The notes beneath the pieces are model-generated. The model saw only the letters and a list, made by a program, of their open reading frames with translations. It had not been told where the DNA came from and searched no databases. A stretch of DNA of 28,786 bases, from positions 1 through 28,786 of the forward strand of contig CALFGU010000129.1 of assembly GCA_937877685.1 (NCBI GenBank). The letters are read 5' to 3'. Below, piece by piece: positions 1 to 8,597 of this stretch. The position numbers and the translations under genes were made by a program. The DNA comes from an uncultured Prevotella sp. (GTDB taxonomy: Bacteria > Bacteroidota > Bacteroidia > Bacteroidales > Bacteroidaceae). Within the stretch, counting starts at the first letter, position 1; every line of letters begins with the position of its first letter.

Positions 1-118
1 CCCCCTCACCGCCAAAGGCGGTCCCCTCCCCCTATAAACAGGGGGAGAGCGCCGTCCGGTTATTTCTCTCTCGCCTCCTCCCTTTCTCCTTTCTCAATTC
101 TCCTTTCTCATTTCCCCC
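1..118. other. Upstream region of sbcD: two palindromes and a pyrimidine tract
   Basis: This stretch holds no gene. Two inverted repeats are visible: ACCGCC/GGCGGT around AAA at 8-22, and CTCCCCC/GGGGGAG around the loop TATAAACA at 26-47. Bases 61-118 are almost pure pyrimidine, with the unit TTCTCCTTTCTCA repeated imperfectly. I see no clear TAnnTTTG box before sbcD, so its promoter may lie further upstream. The palindromes could end transcription of a gene to the left, but neither is followed by an ideal T run. Confidence 0.5.
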
Positions 119-1333
119 ATGCTTATTTTTCACACCGCCGATTGGCACTTAGGAAACATATTTCACCGCCACGACAGAATGGCAGAACACCGTCATTTCT
201 TCAGTTGGCTCATTGCGCAACTCAAGGAGCGTAAGCCCGACGTCTTAATCATTTCGGGCGACGTTTTTGATAATGCGAATCCCTCGGCTTCGGCAGAACA
301 ACTCTTCTATGAGGTGTTGAAGGAAGCCACACAGGCAGTTGAGGGACTGCAAGTCGTAATCATTGCTGGCAATCACGATTCTGCCCACCGCCTTGAGGCA
401 CCCTCGCCCTTCTTGAAGGCAGAAAATATTTACGTGCGCGGATATGTGAAGCGCACTGAGGCAGGTGCGCCCGATTTTGAGGACCTCTTGTTGCCCTTGA
501 GCAGTAGGGAGAACCCTGAAGCGCAACTCGTTTGTCTCGCTCTGCCCTTCTTGCGCAGTGGTGACTATCCCTCGGGGCTCTCTGTCGGAGAGGGTATTAA
601 ATATTACGTAGAGGGGATGCTCAAAGCCCTTCATCGCACGGACTTTAAGAAACTCCCCGCCATTCTTGCCGCACATTTCTACGCCGCTGGCGCAGAGATT
701 TCGGATGAACATAGTGAGCGCCTCGTCGTGGGCGGACAGGATGTTGTGTTGACAAGAAATGTGGATAAGGCAGTGCGTTACACGGCGCTCGGACATATTC
801 ACCGCCGTCAGTGTGTGGATTACGACCGCCAGATGTGGTATTCCGGTAGCGCGCTTCCGCTTTCCTTTAGCGAGAAACATTATGACCACGGCGTGAATTG
901 CATTCACCTTTCTGAGGAGGGCAAATGCAGTGTGGAGCAACTCAGTTATACGCCCCTGCGCAAGTTGCGCTCCGTTCCTGAAAAGGGAGCGGCGAGTGTG
1001 GCAGAGGTGATGGAGGCGCTTGAAAAGTTGCCCCAGGCGGGCGAAGTGGCAAATCGCGACGCGTGGGATTATTTGGAAATCCGCGTTCTCGAACAACAAC
1101 CCGAACCCACTTTCCTTGCCGAAGTCACAGAACTCTTGCGCGACAAGGCGGTAAACTTTTGTCGCATTGTCAGAGAAATGCCCGTGCGCACAAGTGAGGA
1201 ACAGGAAGTTGTCATCAGCAATGCCGCCCTCCACATTACGCCCCAGGAAATGGCACAACGCTATTACCGACAACGCTTCACCGAAGAAATGCCCGAGCAA
1301 ATGATGGAACGTTTTTTACAAGCAATGAATTGA
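119..1333 (+). CDS. sbcD: Exonuclease subunit SbcD (Mre11-like)
   Basis: SbcD is the metal-dependent nuclease subunit of the SbcCD (Mre11-Rad50-like) complex, which trims blocked DNA ends and opens hairpins in the cytoplasm. The 404-residue product shows the calcineurin-like phosphoesterase motifs in order: D8-x-H10 in HTADWHLG, GD48VFD, GN85HD and a later GHIH. The length is normal for the family. The ATG at 119 places the first beta strand (MLIFHTADWH) directly at the N-terminus, as expected. The sbcC start lies 6 bases after the stop, so the two are almost certainly co-transcribed. A long antisense reading frame across this gene is a shadow. Confidence 0.95.
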   Translation: MLIFHTADWHLGNIFHRHDRMAEHRHFFSWLIAQLKERKPDVLIISGDVFDNANPSASAEQLFYEVLKEATQAVEGLQVVIIAGNHDSAHRLEAPSPFLKAENIYVRGYVKRTEAGAPDFEDLLLPLSSRENPEAQLVCLALPFLRSGDYPSGLSVGEGIKYYVEGMLKALHRTDFKKLPAILAAHFYAAGAEISDEHSERLVVGGQDVVLTRNVDKAVRYTALGHIHRRQCVDYDRQMWYSGSALPLSFSEKHYDHGVNCIHLSEEGKCSVEQLSYTPLRKLRSVPEKGAASVAEVMEALEKLPQAGEVANRDAWDYLEIRVLEQQPEPTFLAEVTELLRDKAVNFCRIVREMPVRTSEEQEVVISNAALHITPQEMAQRYYRQRFTEEMPEQMMERFLQAMN

Positions 1334-1339
1334 TTCCCC

Positions 1340-4300
1340 ATGGTTATAACCAAAATTATCATACGAAACTTAACGTCGCTCGCAGGCGAACATGTCATAG
1401 ATTTTACTCAAGAACCCTTGCGCTCGGCAGGCCTTTTTGCCATTACGGGCGACACGGGGGCGGGGAAATCTACGATTCTTGACGCTATCTGCCTTGCGCT
1501 CTACAATAAAGCACCCCGATTTGACAACGTGCAACGCTTGAAGAACGAAGATGTAGAGAAAAACGAGATTAACACTTCTGACGTGCGCAATTACTTACGC
1601 CGAGGTGAAAAAGAGGGTGCTGCAATCGTGGAATTTACTGCCACAACGGGTGCGCAGTATCGTGCAACATGGTTTGTTCGCCTCAAACGCACGGGCAGTT
1701 ACGACAATGTGGTGCATACGTTAGAACAACTTGCGCCTAACAAACGTGTGTATGACAAAGCGGAAGTAAAAGACCGCATTGTGCAAGCCGTAGGACTCGA
1801 TTATGCACAGTTCTCTCGCACCGTGATGCTTGCGCAGAATAGTTTTTCTAACTTCCTCAATGCGAAGATAGAAGAAAAGTCCGCTTTGTTAGAAAAACTC
1901 ACCGGCACGGAAGTCTATGGCGCCATTTCAATGCGCATTTTTGAAGAAAAGTCAAAGGCGGAAATAGCGCTTAAAGAGTTGCAGGTGGAAAAGGATGTTG
2001 TCATGCGCGACAAGTTAGATGAAGAGGACATTCTTGACTATCAACGCCAAATTGCATTACTTGAAACCTCGCTTAAGGACCTTGACAATCAATGCAAGAT
2101 TACCCGACAGCAACTCAAGTGGCTGGACGACTACGATAAGGCAACAACAGAAGTTGAAAGGTGTGAGTTGGCCTATTCAGAGGCTTACAAAGTCTATCTT
2201 GGGTTAACCACAGAGCGCGAACTGTTAGAAAGATATGACGATGTGCTTTGCCAACAACCGCTTTTCAATGAGATAATGAATCACAAGGCAAACATTGAAA
2301 AGTGTAAGCAAGAGCGCGGCATTGTTGAGGCACAATTAAAGGACGCCAACACTAAGGTGCAGGACATGAGAATGGCCTATGATTTGGCTACGTCTCGATT
2401 GTCTGAAGCCATGAAGCAAATGGAGCAGCGCCGTCCTGACATTCAGCGCGGATTGACAATTCAAGGGGAGATTAAGGAAAAGATGGTGCTTCTCGAAACG
2501 CGTGACTTGGAGATGAAGAAGGCACAGGAGGATTACGAAGAGCGTAAGAAGGAATTCGAAAGCAAAAAGAAGGAACTCGAAGACTTGGGTAAGGACATCA
2601 ACACCTTACAGTTTTCGCTCCAGGGACTTTCGATTTACCGCACAATGTTTGAAAAGTTTGACACGGTGAAAAGTAAACTCACCGACCTCGAAAAGGAGAG
2701 CATCACAAACGCAACCCTTCACCGCGAAAACCAAGAACAACTCGTGGCAGAGCAACGCATTGACCAATTACTGGAAAAGAGCAATCGCGAAGTGCAACAG
2801 TCGAGCGACGTGTTGAGTGCAAGAAAGGCCGAAGTGGCTGTCTTGGAGCAACAAAACCGCTTGACAAACATTCATCAGTTACAGCAGAACATCGCTAACA
2901 ACACGACGCGCCTGGCATCCTTACGTTCGGCAAAACAACTTTGGTTGCGTCTGGTCAAGACCTATGATGAGGTGGAGGAAGTGCAAGTGCAGGTTAACGC
3001 TTCGCGCATTTCTATCGACCAACTAACAAAGGACCTTGCCCGTCAGGATCAAGAGATTGACACAGCAGCACAAAATTTCAAGTCGGCGCAGGAAAACTAC
3101 TCCTATCATAATAGTCAGAGCATCGAAGCGATGCGCCGTAATTTGAAGGAGGGAGCCCCGTGTCCCGTGTGCGGAGGTACGCACCACCCTTACCATACGG
3201 AGAGCGCGCGTGAGATTGGTAAGATTTTCGAAACCATAGAACAGCGCTACAAGGAGACGAGTGAACAGTTGGAAGCGCAGAAGAACAAGGCGCGTAACTT
3301 ACGTGCCACCCTGGCCAATAAGCAGGGGGCGTATGAAGTGGAACAGCGCAATTACGAACGCTTGCTCACCGCCCTTCAAAACCAACAACAGGAGTGGCGT
3401 GAGTTTGCCGACCTCGACTCTACCTTTAAGGATTGCTCCTCTTCCGTTAACCGCCAGGCGCGCATGATTACCCTGGAGCAACTTATCGACAACACGGAGA
3501 GCACTTTGAATCGTCAGCAGGAGGAACTTCAGGTTGTTTCAAAAAATCAGGAAGCCATTAACTCCTTAAACCAACTCATTCGCTCCTTGTCGGAACGTGT
3601 GGCTGAGGAAACGGCGCAGGCGGCACAGCTTGACGCACAGTTGAAAATCATACGCTCAAAGCAAAACGACTATAAGCAGCGCATTAACATCTCAGACCGC
3701 AGATTGAAGGAAATCTATTCCGACCTCGACCTCATGATTACCGATTCGGGATGGATAGCTAAGTGGCGCAACAATCCTGAGCAGTATTCCACACATCTCT
3801 CTGCCCTTTATCGCGAATGGATGAACACTTCAAAGGCGCTGGATGAGGCCTTGCAGAAGCGCGATCTCAATACGAACTTCGTGAATCAGCAAGAGAAGGA
3901 ATTGCAAGTGGCGCAACAGGGCATCAATGCCACCCGTGACCACCGCGATGCCACTCGTGAACTCCTGCGCATCAAGCAAGACGAACTCACTGCCCTTTTC
4001 GGAGCACGCACCCCCGAACAGGTGGATGAAGATTTGCGTGAAATTGTGCGCAATGTCACTGAATTGCAACTGGCTGCGAAAGTGCAGTTTGACAATGCGC
4101 AAAACGAACTCTCGGAAATCAGTGGGTCAAAGCGAAAACTGGAAGAAGACTTCCTGCATTTCACCCAGCAGTACACCCAACAGTCATCGCAACTCGACTT
4201 TTGGATGCACAACTACAATCGTGACCATTCGCCCTTGCGCTTTGCCGAACTCGAGCGACTCTTCACCGATAAGCGCGACTGGAATGCCTTGCGCCGACAG

Positions 4301-5083
4301 ATTGCTGAATGTAAGGACCGACTGACCGTGACGCAAAACACACGCAACCTTGCAGAACAGCAACTCAACCTCATTCGCCAAGATAACATGCGCCCCGACA
4401 GCAGTCAGGGAGAGACACGCGAAACGCTCACCGAATCATTGGCGGCTACAGAACTGCATATTAAGGAAACCACTGAGCGCTACGGACGCATCAATGACAA
4501 ATTGAAACTCCATCAAAAGGCATTGTACGACGCACAACTCATGCAGCAGCGCCTTAATGACGCCGAGGACAATTTACGTTGGTGGCACCGACTCAACTCT
4601 CTCTTTGGTAGCGCCGACGGCAAGAAGTTCCGCGAAATCGCTCAGAGTTACACGTTTGAATATCTCGTTGCGCAAGCCAATGTTCAGTTGCGCCAACTTT
4701 CGCCGCGCTATCGCTTGCGCACGGTTGAGGGAACCTTGGCATTGCAAATCATTGACTGCGAAATGTTTGACCAACAGCGCTACGTAAGTTCCCTTTCCGG
4801 AGGTGAAACCTTCGTAGTGAGCCTTGCGCTTGCCTTAAGTCTGGCAAACCTCTCCTCCGAGGGGCTCAGCATAGGCAGTCTCTTCATCGACGAAGGGTTT
4901 GGAAATCTTGACCAAGACTCTCTCAACCTCGTCATGCAGGCACTCGCAAACTTGCAAAGTCAACAAGGACGAAAGGTAGGTATTATCAGCCACACAGAAG
5001 CCATCCGCACGCAAATATCTCCCCGAATCAACGTGGTGAAAAAGGCTATCGGAGGCGAAAGTCTTATCCGAGTGGAAGCGTAG
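1340..5083 (+). CDS. sbcC: Exonuclease subunit SbcC (Rad50-like SMC ATPase)
   Basis: SbcC is the ATPase and DNA-tethering subunit that works with SbcD. The 1247-residue protein has the full Rad50-type layout: an N-terminal Walker A GDTGAGKST (residues 37-45), a long first coiled coil, a zinc-hook CPVC at 608-611, a second coiled coil rich in Q, E, R and L, then the ABC signature SLSGGE (1151-1156) and a Walker B ending in D1184-E1185 (FIDEGFGNLD). The length is in the usual range of about 1000-1250. The gene starts 6 bases after sbcD. It is followed by a strong intrinsic terminator at 5111-5149, so the operon ends here. No defect is visible. Confidence 0.95.
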   Translation: MVITKIIIRNLTSLAGEHVIDFTQEPLRSAGLFAITGDTGAGKSTILDAICLALYNKAPRFDNVQRLKNEDVEKNEINTSDVRNYLRRGEKEGAAIVEFTATTGAQYRATWFVRLKRTGSYDNVVHTLEQLAPNKRVYDKAEVKDRIVQAVGLDYAQFSRTVMLAQNSFSNFLNAKIEEKSALLEKLTGTEVYGAISMRIFEEKSKAEIALKELQVEKDVVMRDKLDEEDILDYQRQIALLETSLKDLDNQCKITRQQLKWLDDYDKATTEVERCELAYSEAYKVYLGLTTERELLERYDDVLCQQPLFNEIMNHKANIEKCKQERGIVEAQLKDANTKVQDMRMAYDLATSRLSEAMKQMEQRRPDIQRGLTIQGEIKEKMVLLETRDLEMKKAQEDYEERKKEFESKKKELEDLGKDINTLQFSLQGLSIYRTMFEKFDTVKSKLTDLEKESITNATLHRENQEQLVAEQRIDQLLEKSNREVQQSSDVLSARKAEVAVLEQQNRLTNIHQLQQNIANNTTRLASLRSAKQLWLRLVKTYDEVEEVQVQVNASRISIDQLTKDLARQDQEIDTAAQNFKSAQENYSYHNSQSIEAMRRNLKEGAPCPVCGGTHHPYHTESAREIGKIFETIEQRYKETSEQLEAQKNKARNLRATLANKQGAYEVEQRNYERLLTALQNQQQEWREFADLDSTFKDCSSSVNRQARMITLEQLIDNTESTLNRQQEELQVVSKNQEAINSLNQLIRSLSERVAEETAQAAQLDAQLKIIRSKQNDYKQRINISDRRLKEIYSDLDLMITDSGWIAKWRNNPEQYSTHLSALYREWMNTSKALDEALQKRDLNTNFVNQQEKELQVAQQGINATRDHRDATRELLRIKQDELTALFGARTPEQVDEDLREIVRNVTELQLAAKVQFDNAQNELSEISGSKRKLEEDFLHFTQQYTQQSSQLDFWMHNYNRDHSPLRFAELERLFTDKRDWNALRRQIAECKDRLTVTQNTRNLAEQQLNLIRQDNMRPDSSQGETRETLTESLAATELHIKETTERYGRINDKLKLHQKALYDAQLMQQRLNDAEDNLRWWHRLNSLFGSADGKKFREIAQSYTFEYLVAQANVQLRQLSPRYRLRTVEGTLALQIIDCEMFDQQRYVSSLSGGETFVVSLALALSLANLSSEGLSIGSLFIDEGFGNLDQDSLNLVMQALANLQSQQGRKVGIISHTEAIRTQISPRINVVKKAIGGESLIRVEA

Positions 5084-5110
5084 TTCTCATGCCCAGACTT
5101 GATTGAATAT

Positions 5111-5160
5111 GCGTGGACCGACATTCTGATTCAGAAAGTCGCTCCACGCTTTTGTTTTGT
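5111..5160 (+). terminator. Intrinsic terminator of sbcDC
   Basis: The stem GCGTGGA (5111-5117) pairs with TCCACGC (5143-5149). It continues inward through GAC/GTC and TTCTG/CAGAA around the loop ATT, and is followed by TTTTGTTTTG. It sits 28 bases after the sbcC stop. Confidence 0.85.
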
Positions 5161-5367
5161 CGTGAAAATCTGTTGTTTAAAACCATGCTTGACAGGACCA
5201 AAACAAAAAGTAATACTCGGCGTTTTGTTTGAGACATTGTGCCCGCAATATTACTTATTGTTTTGCGAATTACAGGGTTTGTTTTTCCCTTCCCTTTTTT
5301 TGTTTTTACGCATGCCAAAATGTGGCACACGATGAGGGGAATTATTTTTCAGGCGTGGCGAAATAAA
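5150..5367. other. Gene-free gap with a 16-bp inverted repeat
   Basis: This region lies between two convergent terminators and holds no convincing gene. Its notable content is an inverted repeat with one mismatch: bases 5200-5215 pair with 5249-5264 across a 33-base centre. Each arm is a copy of the motif TATTACTnnTTGTTTTG, which also occurs at 27833-27849. It could be a relic of a small mobile element, a structured RNA or a protein-binding site. Confidence 0.5.
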
Positions 5368-5399
5368 AAACACGAAGTCCAATGATGAACTCCGTGTTT
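5368..5399 (-). terminator. Intrinsic terminator of the priming sugar transferase
   Basis: In the minus-strand RNA, AAACACG (from 5399-5393) pairs with CGTGTTT (from 5374-5368). The stem is extended to 11 pairs by one G-U pair and three more base pairs, with a 10-base loop and then a T-rich run. The G-U pair fits only the minus-strand RNA, which supports its orientation. It lies 28 bases after the stop at 5428. Confidence 0.8.
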
Positions 5400-5427
5400 G
5401 TATCTGAACGCGCAACGTGAGAGAGGG

Positions 5428-6069
5428 TTATTTATTTCCCTTTGCCACAATGCCCAATGTTTTCAGGATAATGATGATGTCGCCCGTAAGTGAAGCCGTC
5501 TTCAGGTAATGAAGGTCCATGGAGAGGCGCTCGAGCATCTTTTCCATAGTGTCGGTATAACCGTTGTAAATCGTAGCGTCGGACGTAATACCCGGGCGCA
5601 TCTGATAGAGGAACTGATAGCGCACGTCGTGCGTCATAATCTGGTCGATGAAATACTGGCGCTCGGGGCGGTAACCAACGAAAGACATGTCACCCTTAAG
5701 CACGTTCCAAAGTTGGGGAAGTTCATCTAAATGATGCTTACGCAAGAATTTGCCCATGGAAGTTAAGCGCGAATCTTCCTTCTGTGCCAGGAGGGGAGTG
5801 CCATTTTCGGCATCCAAACGCATGGTGCGGAACTTGAGAATCTTAAACGGTTTGCCGTTCATGCCGATACGCTCCTGCGAGAAAATAGGATGACCATCAC
5901 GCTGAGTCAGCAACACGATGTAGATAATGACAAATAAAGGCGAGAGAAAGACAATGCCTAAAAATGCACACACAAAATCAAACATGCGCTTCAAGGCAAG
6001 TTGCCATGAAGCCATGTGCACGGGGATAAGTTCCGTGTCGTTGCGTCTGTTGTGTGTCTTTGAAATCAT
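5428..6069 (-). CDS. Undecaprenyl-phosphate sugar phosphotransferase (priming enzyme)
   Basis: This is a bacterial sugar transferase of the WcaJ/ExoY type. It moves a sugar phosphate from a nucleotide sugar onto undecaprenyl phosphate at the inner membrane, the first step of repeat-unit synthesis. Visible marks are one hydrophobic segment after MFDF (FVCAFLGIVFLSPLFVIIYIV), the core FKILKFRTM, and DELPQLWNVLKGDMSFVGYRPE. Only the C-terminal catalytic half of WcaJ-like proteins is present, the common short form. I chose the ATG at 6069 (213 residues). The frame extends to a GTG at 6138, but that lies within a few bases of the predicted transcription start. The gene is separated from the polysaccharide operon by ssrA and has its own promoter, so it may serve more than one pathway. 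Confidence 0.88.
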   Translation of the reverse strand: MISKTHNRRNDTELIPVHMASWQLALKRMFDFVCAFLGIVFLSPLFVIIYIVLLTQRDGHPIFSQERIGMNGKPFKILKFRTMRLDAENGTPLLAQKEDSRLTSMGKFLRKHHLDELPQLWNVLKGDMSFVGYRPERQYFIDQIMTHDVRYQFLYQMRPGITSDATIYNGYTDTMEKMLERLSMDLHYLKTASLTGDIIIILKTLGIVAKGNK

Positions 6070-6149
6070 ATAGTGAAGAATCCTTGCGGGTTCTAAGCGC
6101 TTAAAAATTGAGGGGTGAGAGGCGGTTTCTCGCGTCACAAGTTAACACT

Positions 6150-6179
6150 ATAACGTAAGAAAGTTCATTTTATTGCAAA
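6150..6179 (-). promoter_or_regulatory. Promoter of the priming sugar transferase
   Basis: On the minus strand a TTTG box (6176-6179) is followed after 18 bases by TACGTTAT (6150-6157), a partial match to TAnnTTTG. The expected transcription start near 6143 would leave a leader of roughly 75 bases before the ATG at 6069. Confidence 0.5.
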
Positions 6180-6285
6180 GTTAATAAAAAGATAGGTGTA
6201 AAAAAGTGCAAAAAGTGGATTCTTACAAAATGTCAGCAGAAACACAAATTTTAGTCAATAAACCCTTTCAAAAAGTTTTTTTGTG

Positions 6286-6293
6286 TATATTTG
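6286..6293 (+). promoter_or_regulatory. -7 box of the ssrA promoter
   Basis: TATATTTG is a perfect match to the Bacteroidetes -7 consensus TAnnTTTG. It lies 85-92 bases upstream of the mature tmRNA 5' end, so the primary transcript would carry a leader removed by 5' processing. The -33 box is not clear. Confidence 0.7.
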
Positions 6294-6377
6294 CACCCGC
6301 AAGAAACGGACGCTATCCTTTTTTATGCTTAATAGGCAGAAGTAAGTCCGATTCTCGCCTTACAATCCCCCTATTTC

Positions 6378-6773
6378 GGGCCAGACTGGATTTGACAGCG
6401 GGTAGATGGTAAGAGTAAGCATGCAGTGCGGGTGTGGGCGGGCACTATAATCTCGGCTCTCGAAAATTTAATTGGCGAAAACAACTACGCTCTCGCTGCT
6501 TAATCGAAGCATAGTAGATTAGCTTTATTTCGACACAAGGTGTTGAAACGAGACATCTCCCTGTTGCCCACTTCTTGAGGCGTTCAGATTCGGAGGTGCA
6601 GGAATATCAGGAATAGCTTAAGGTAGCCTCGTGCCGAGAGTGAAACTTTTAGAGGATAAGGTTATAGTTGGTGGCTCTGGTCTTGCTATAACTCGAAAAC
6701 TTAGGCAGAGATAAGCATGTAGAAAGCTTTTGGTGTCCCCGTTTGGACGAGGGTTCAATCCCCTCCTGGTCCA
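6378..6773 (+). ncRNA. ssrA: tmRNA (transfer-messenger RNA)
   Basis: tmRNA rescues stalled ribosomes and tags the unfinished protein for degradation, together with SmpB. The 5' end GGGCCA (6378-6383) pairs with the 3' end TGGTCC (6767-6772), leaving A6773 as discriminator. The next bases are CACA, so CCA is not encoded and must be added afterwards. The T-arm is GAGGG-TTCAATC-CCCTC near the 3' end. The tag frame runs from GGC at 6474 to TAA at 6501-6503 and encodes GENNYALAA, a Bacteroidetes-type tag with the ALAA proteolysis signal. The roughly 396-base length and the non-coding region full of possible pseudoknots fit the family. No repeat of the 3' end is seen elsewhere in the window, so there is no sign of an island using it as an attachment site. 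Confidence 0.95.
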
Positions 6774-6776
6774 CAC

Positions 6777-6830
6777 AAAATTAGGTGTATTGCTTGCAAC
6801 TTAAAAAGTTTGGGCAATACACCTGATTTT
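6777..6830. terminator. Bidirectional terminator between ssrA and the polysaccharide operon
   Basis: AGGTGTATTGC (6783-6793) pairs perfectly with GCAATACACCT (6814-6824). The stem extends outward through AAAATT and GATTTT, for about 17 pairs with a 20-base loop. T runs flank it on both strands (TTTTGTTTCG on plus, TTTTGTG on minus). It can end both ssrA and the convergent 13-gene operon. Confidence 0.85.
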
Positions 6831-6891
6831 GTTTCGTTAGTTGTTATTTGAGGCTGAAATAAGCATCGCGCAATATCATCAGTCCAAGCTT

Positions 6892-7512
6892 TTATCCCTG
6901 TAATTTTAGCGCCTGTTTGGCAAATTCCTTTGGGTCTTTAACTATTGGAGCCAATGAAGTAAGTTGTGCGTCAGACAAGTCCCACCATTTTGATTTTAAT
7001 AGCAATTCTATGGTCTCAGGGTCAAATCTGTAACCAATTACCTTTGCTGGAACTCCAGCTACAATACAATAAGGCGGAACGTCCTTAGTCACTACGGCTC
7101 CTGCGCCTATTACTGCACCATCGCTAACGGTCACTCCTCCCTTTATAACTACTCCATGACCCACCCAAACGTCATTACCGATGCGTGTGCGCTTAATCAT
7201 GTCGTAGGGGTGTTTTGAAAAGCGCTTAGAGACTCCACTGCCCGTGATGTCAATAAACATAGGCGAGGTGGATGCCCACTCCATAGGATGTTCTGCTCCA
7301 CCCGTGAAGATATGGTCAGAAAAACTGCAGAAAGCCCCTATATCTGTGCGGTCGATATGGCAGTCGTAACCCACGTAGGTATAGTTGCCGACGGAACTTT
7401 GTATGAAGTCTGTGCCTGAGTAAATCTTTGCTGTTTTTGCAACCCTACTATCGCGGATGCAGACTCCACGAAGTTTCTTCATCAGTTTTGCATAAAGAAA
7501 TTTTAGGTTCAT
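6892..7512 (-). CDS. CatB-like hexapeptide-repeat acetyltransferase
   Basis: The 206-residue protein is a left-handed beta-helix acyltransferase of the xenobiotic/CatB type, also common in polysaccharide clusters, where it O-acetylates sugars using acetyl-CoA. The hexapeptide pattern is clear in IGNDVWVGHGVVIKGG, and the family C-terminal loop reads TKDVPPYCIVAGVPAKVIG. The conserved FTGGAEHP probably carries the catalytic histidine. It is the last gene of the polysaccharide operon. Its ATG overlaps the stop of the preceding GT4 gene by 4 bases (ATGA), and a bidirectional terminator follows. The substrate is most likely the repeat unit or a precursor, which is inference from position. An antibiotic-resistance role is less likely here. 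Confidence 0.87.
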   Translation of the reverse strand: MNLKFLYAKLMKKLRGVCIRDSRVAKTAKIYSGTDFIQSSVGNYTYVGYDCHIDRTDIGAFCSFSDHIFTGGAEHPMEWASTSPMFIDITGSGVSKRFSKHPYDMIKRTRIGNDVWVGHGVVIKGGVTVSDGAVIGAGAVVTKDVPPYCIVAGVPAKVIGYRFDPETIELLLKSKWWDLSDAQLTSLAPIVKDPKEFAKQALKLQG

Positions 7513-8597
7513 CCGATAATCGATTTGAATTGTGACATTTGAAAACTGGGAGTCCAGTAATTGTCAATCTCGTTGTAACAAGCTTGACGCACATTTTCAC
7601 GGTGTTCTTCGTGATCTTGAAACCACTGCTGGATACATTGCGCCAATGAATCGGCATTCTCATACTCGAAGAAGTCGCCCGTAATGCCTTGTTTGATTGC
7701 TTCAAACTCGGGCATCTGCCATGCAAAGTTATTATTGGTAATGACAGGTGTGCCATAGGTTAAGGCATGGACGGCAGTCAGACCTACATTCCCTGGAGAG
7801 ACGCATAAATCAGCGTTATAGATGAGTTGGGCATTTTCAACTTCGTCATAGCAGGCGCCATAAAACCAAACGTTGGAACGGAGTCCGAGTTGGTCAGCCA
7901 ATAGTTCCAAATCCTCACGAGACTCTCCGTCGCCGACCAGCACCAAATTGTATTTGTTACCCATTTTCCCCAATGCCTGAAGCAATAATTCCAGACGCTT
8001 CACCTTTGTCAAGCGACCGATGAAAATCAGTGTGGGACGCTCATTCCCGAAGTGCTCCTTATAAATTGTGGAAGGAGATTGCTGATTGCGCAAAGAGACT
8101 TGATTGTCATGGTCAAGCGAATTATGCACGACATATAGGTTGTTTTTCGTGTAACCTTGCTGATGCGCTACATCCTTTGCGTACTGCCCATAAAGGAAGG
8201 TGGCATCACTCATGGAGAAAAACCATCTTTTCAGGATTTTCTTAATGAATCCCTCCTTTCCATACCATCCATGACTCCATAAGTACACACGTTTGCCTCG
8301 CATAAAAAAGTGACGCTTCAGCAAGACTATCCATGTTGAAAGGCAATAGAGTTCGCCGAGAAGCAGAAGGGTGTCGTGCGACTTCAACAAAGAGGGAACC
8401 CCCTCTTGGTAGTAAAGCGGACCCACCAACATGCGGTTTTTTATGGTCTCTACACTTTTGAGCAGGGACAATTCAAGACCTTTGATGTCGGAAGCATTGT
8501 TTCCAAACACCCAATGGCAATCATATTTTTGCTCAAATAACTTGTAAATACCTTCGCGATACTTCTGAGCAAAATTATATACGATACAGAGTTTCAT
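7509..8597 (-). CDS. Glycosyltransferase, family 4 (GT-B fold)
   Basis: This retaining-type GT4 enzyme should add one sugar to the lipid-linked repeat at the cytoplasmic face. The C-terminal nucleotide-sugar domain is recognisable: FIGRLTKVKRLELLLQAL, LVLVGDGESREDLE, then VSPGNVGLTAVHALTYGTPVIT. The usual EX7E pair of GT4 enzymes is not present in that last motif (see findings). I chose the ATG at 8597 (362 residues), because it puts MKLCIVYNF at the N-terminus and gives an ATGA overlap with the upstream GT2 gene. The frame itself continues 30 codons further up, inside that gene. The end overlaps the acetyltransferase start in the same way, so translation of the three genes is probably coupled. 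Confidence 0.87.
   Translation of the reverse strand: MKLCIVYNFAQKYREGIYKLFEQKYDCHWVFGNNASDIKGLELSLLKSVETIKNRMLVGPLYYQEGVPSLLKSHDTLLLLGELYCLSTWIVLLKRHFFMRGKRVYLWSHGWYGKEGFIKKILKRWFFSMSDATFLYGQYAKDVAHQQGYTKNNLYVVHNSLDHDNQVSLRNQQSPSTIYKEHFGNERPTLIFIGRLTKVKRLELLLQALGKMGNKYNLVLVGDGESREDLELLADQLGLRSNVWFYGACYDEVENAQLIYNADLCVSPGNVGLTAVHALTYGTPVITNNNFAWQMPEFEAIKQGITGDFFEYENADSLAQCIQQWFQDHEEHRENVRQACYNEIDNYWTPSFQMSQFKSIIG

Noticed and set aside
245..1300. 351-codon antisense reading frame opposite sbcD
   Set aside because: It lies fully within a certain gene, has no recognisable family motif, and its composition is that expected from the reverse strand of sbcD.
3830..4325. Several short frames on both strands inside sbcC
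   Set aside because: They are shadows of the repetitive coiled-coil coding sequence and have no independent support.
6136..6138. GTG as start of the priming transferase
   Set aside because: The predicted promoter would leave a leader of only a few bases, and the 23 extra residues are not needed for the family fold; the ATG at 6069 is preferred, though not proven.
6750..6780. Possible island attachment site at the 3' end of ssrA
   Set aside because: I found no second copy of the ssrA 3' sequence and no integrase in the window.
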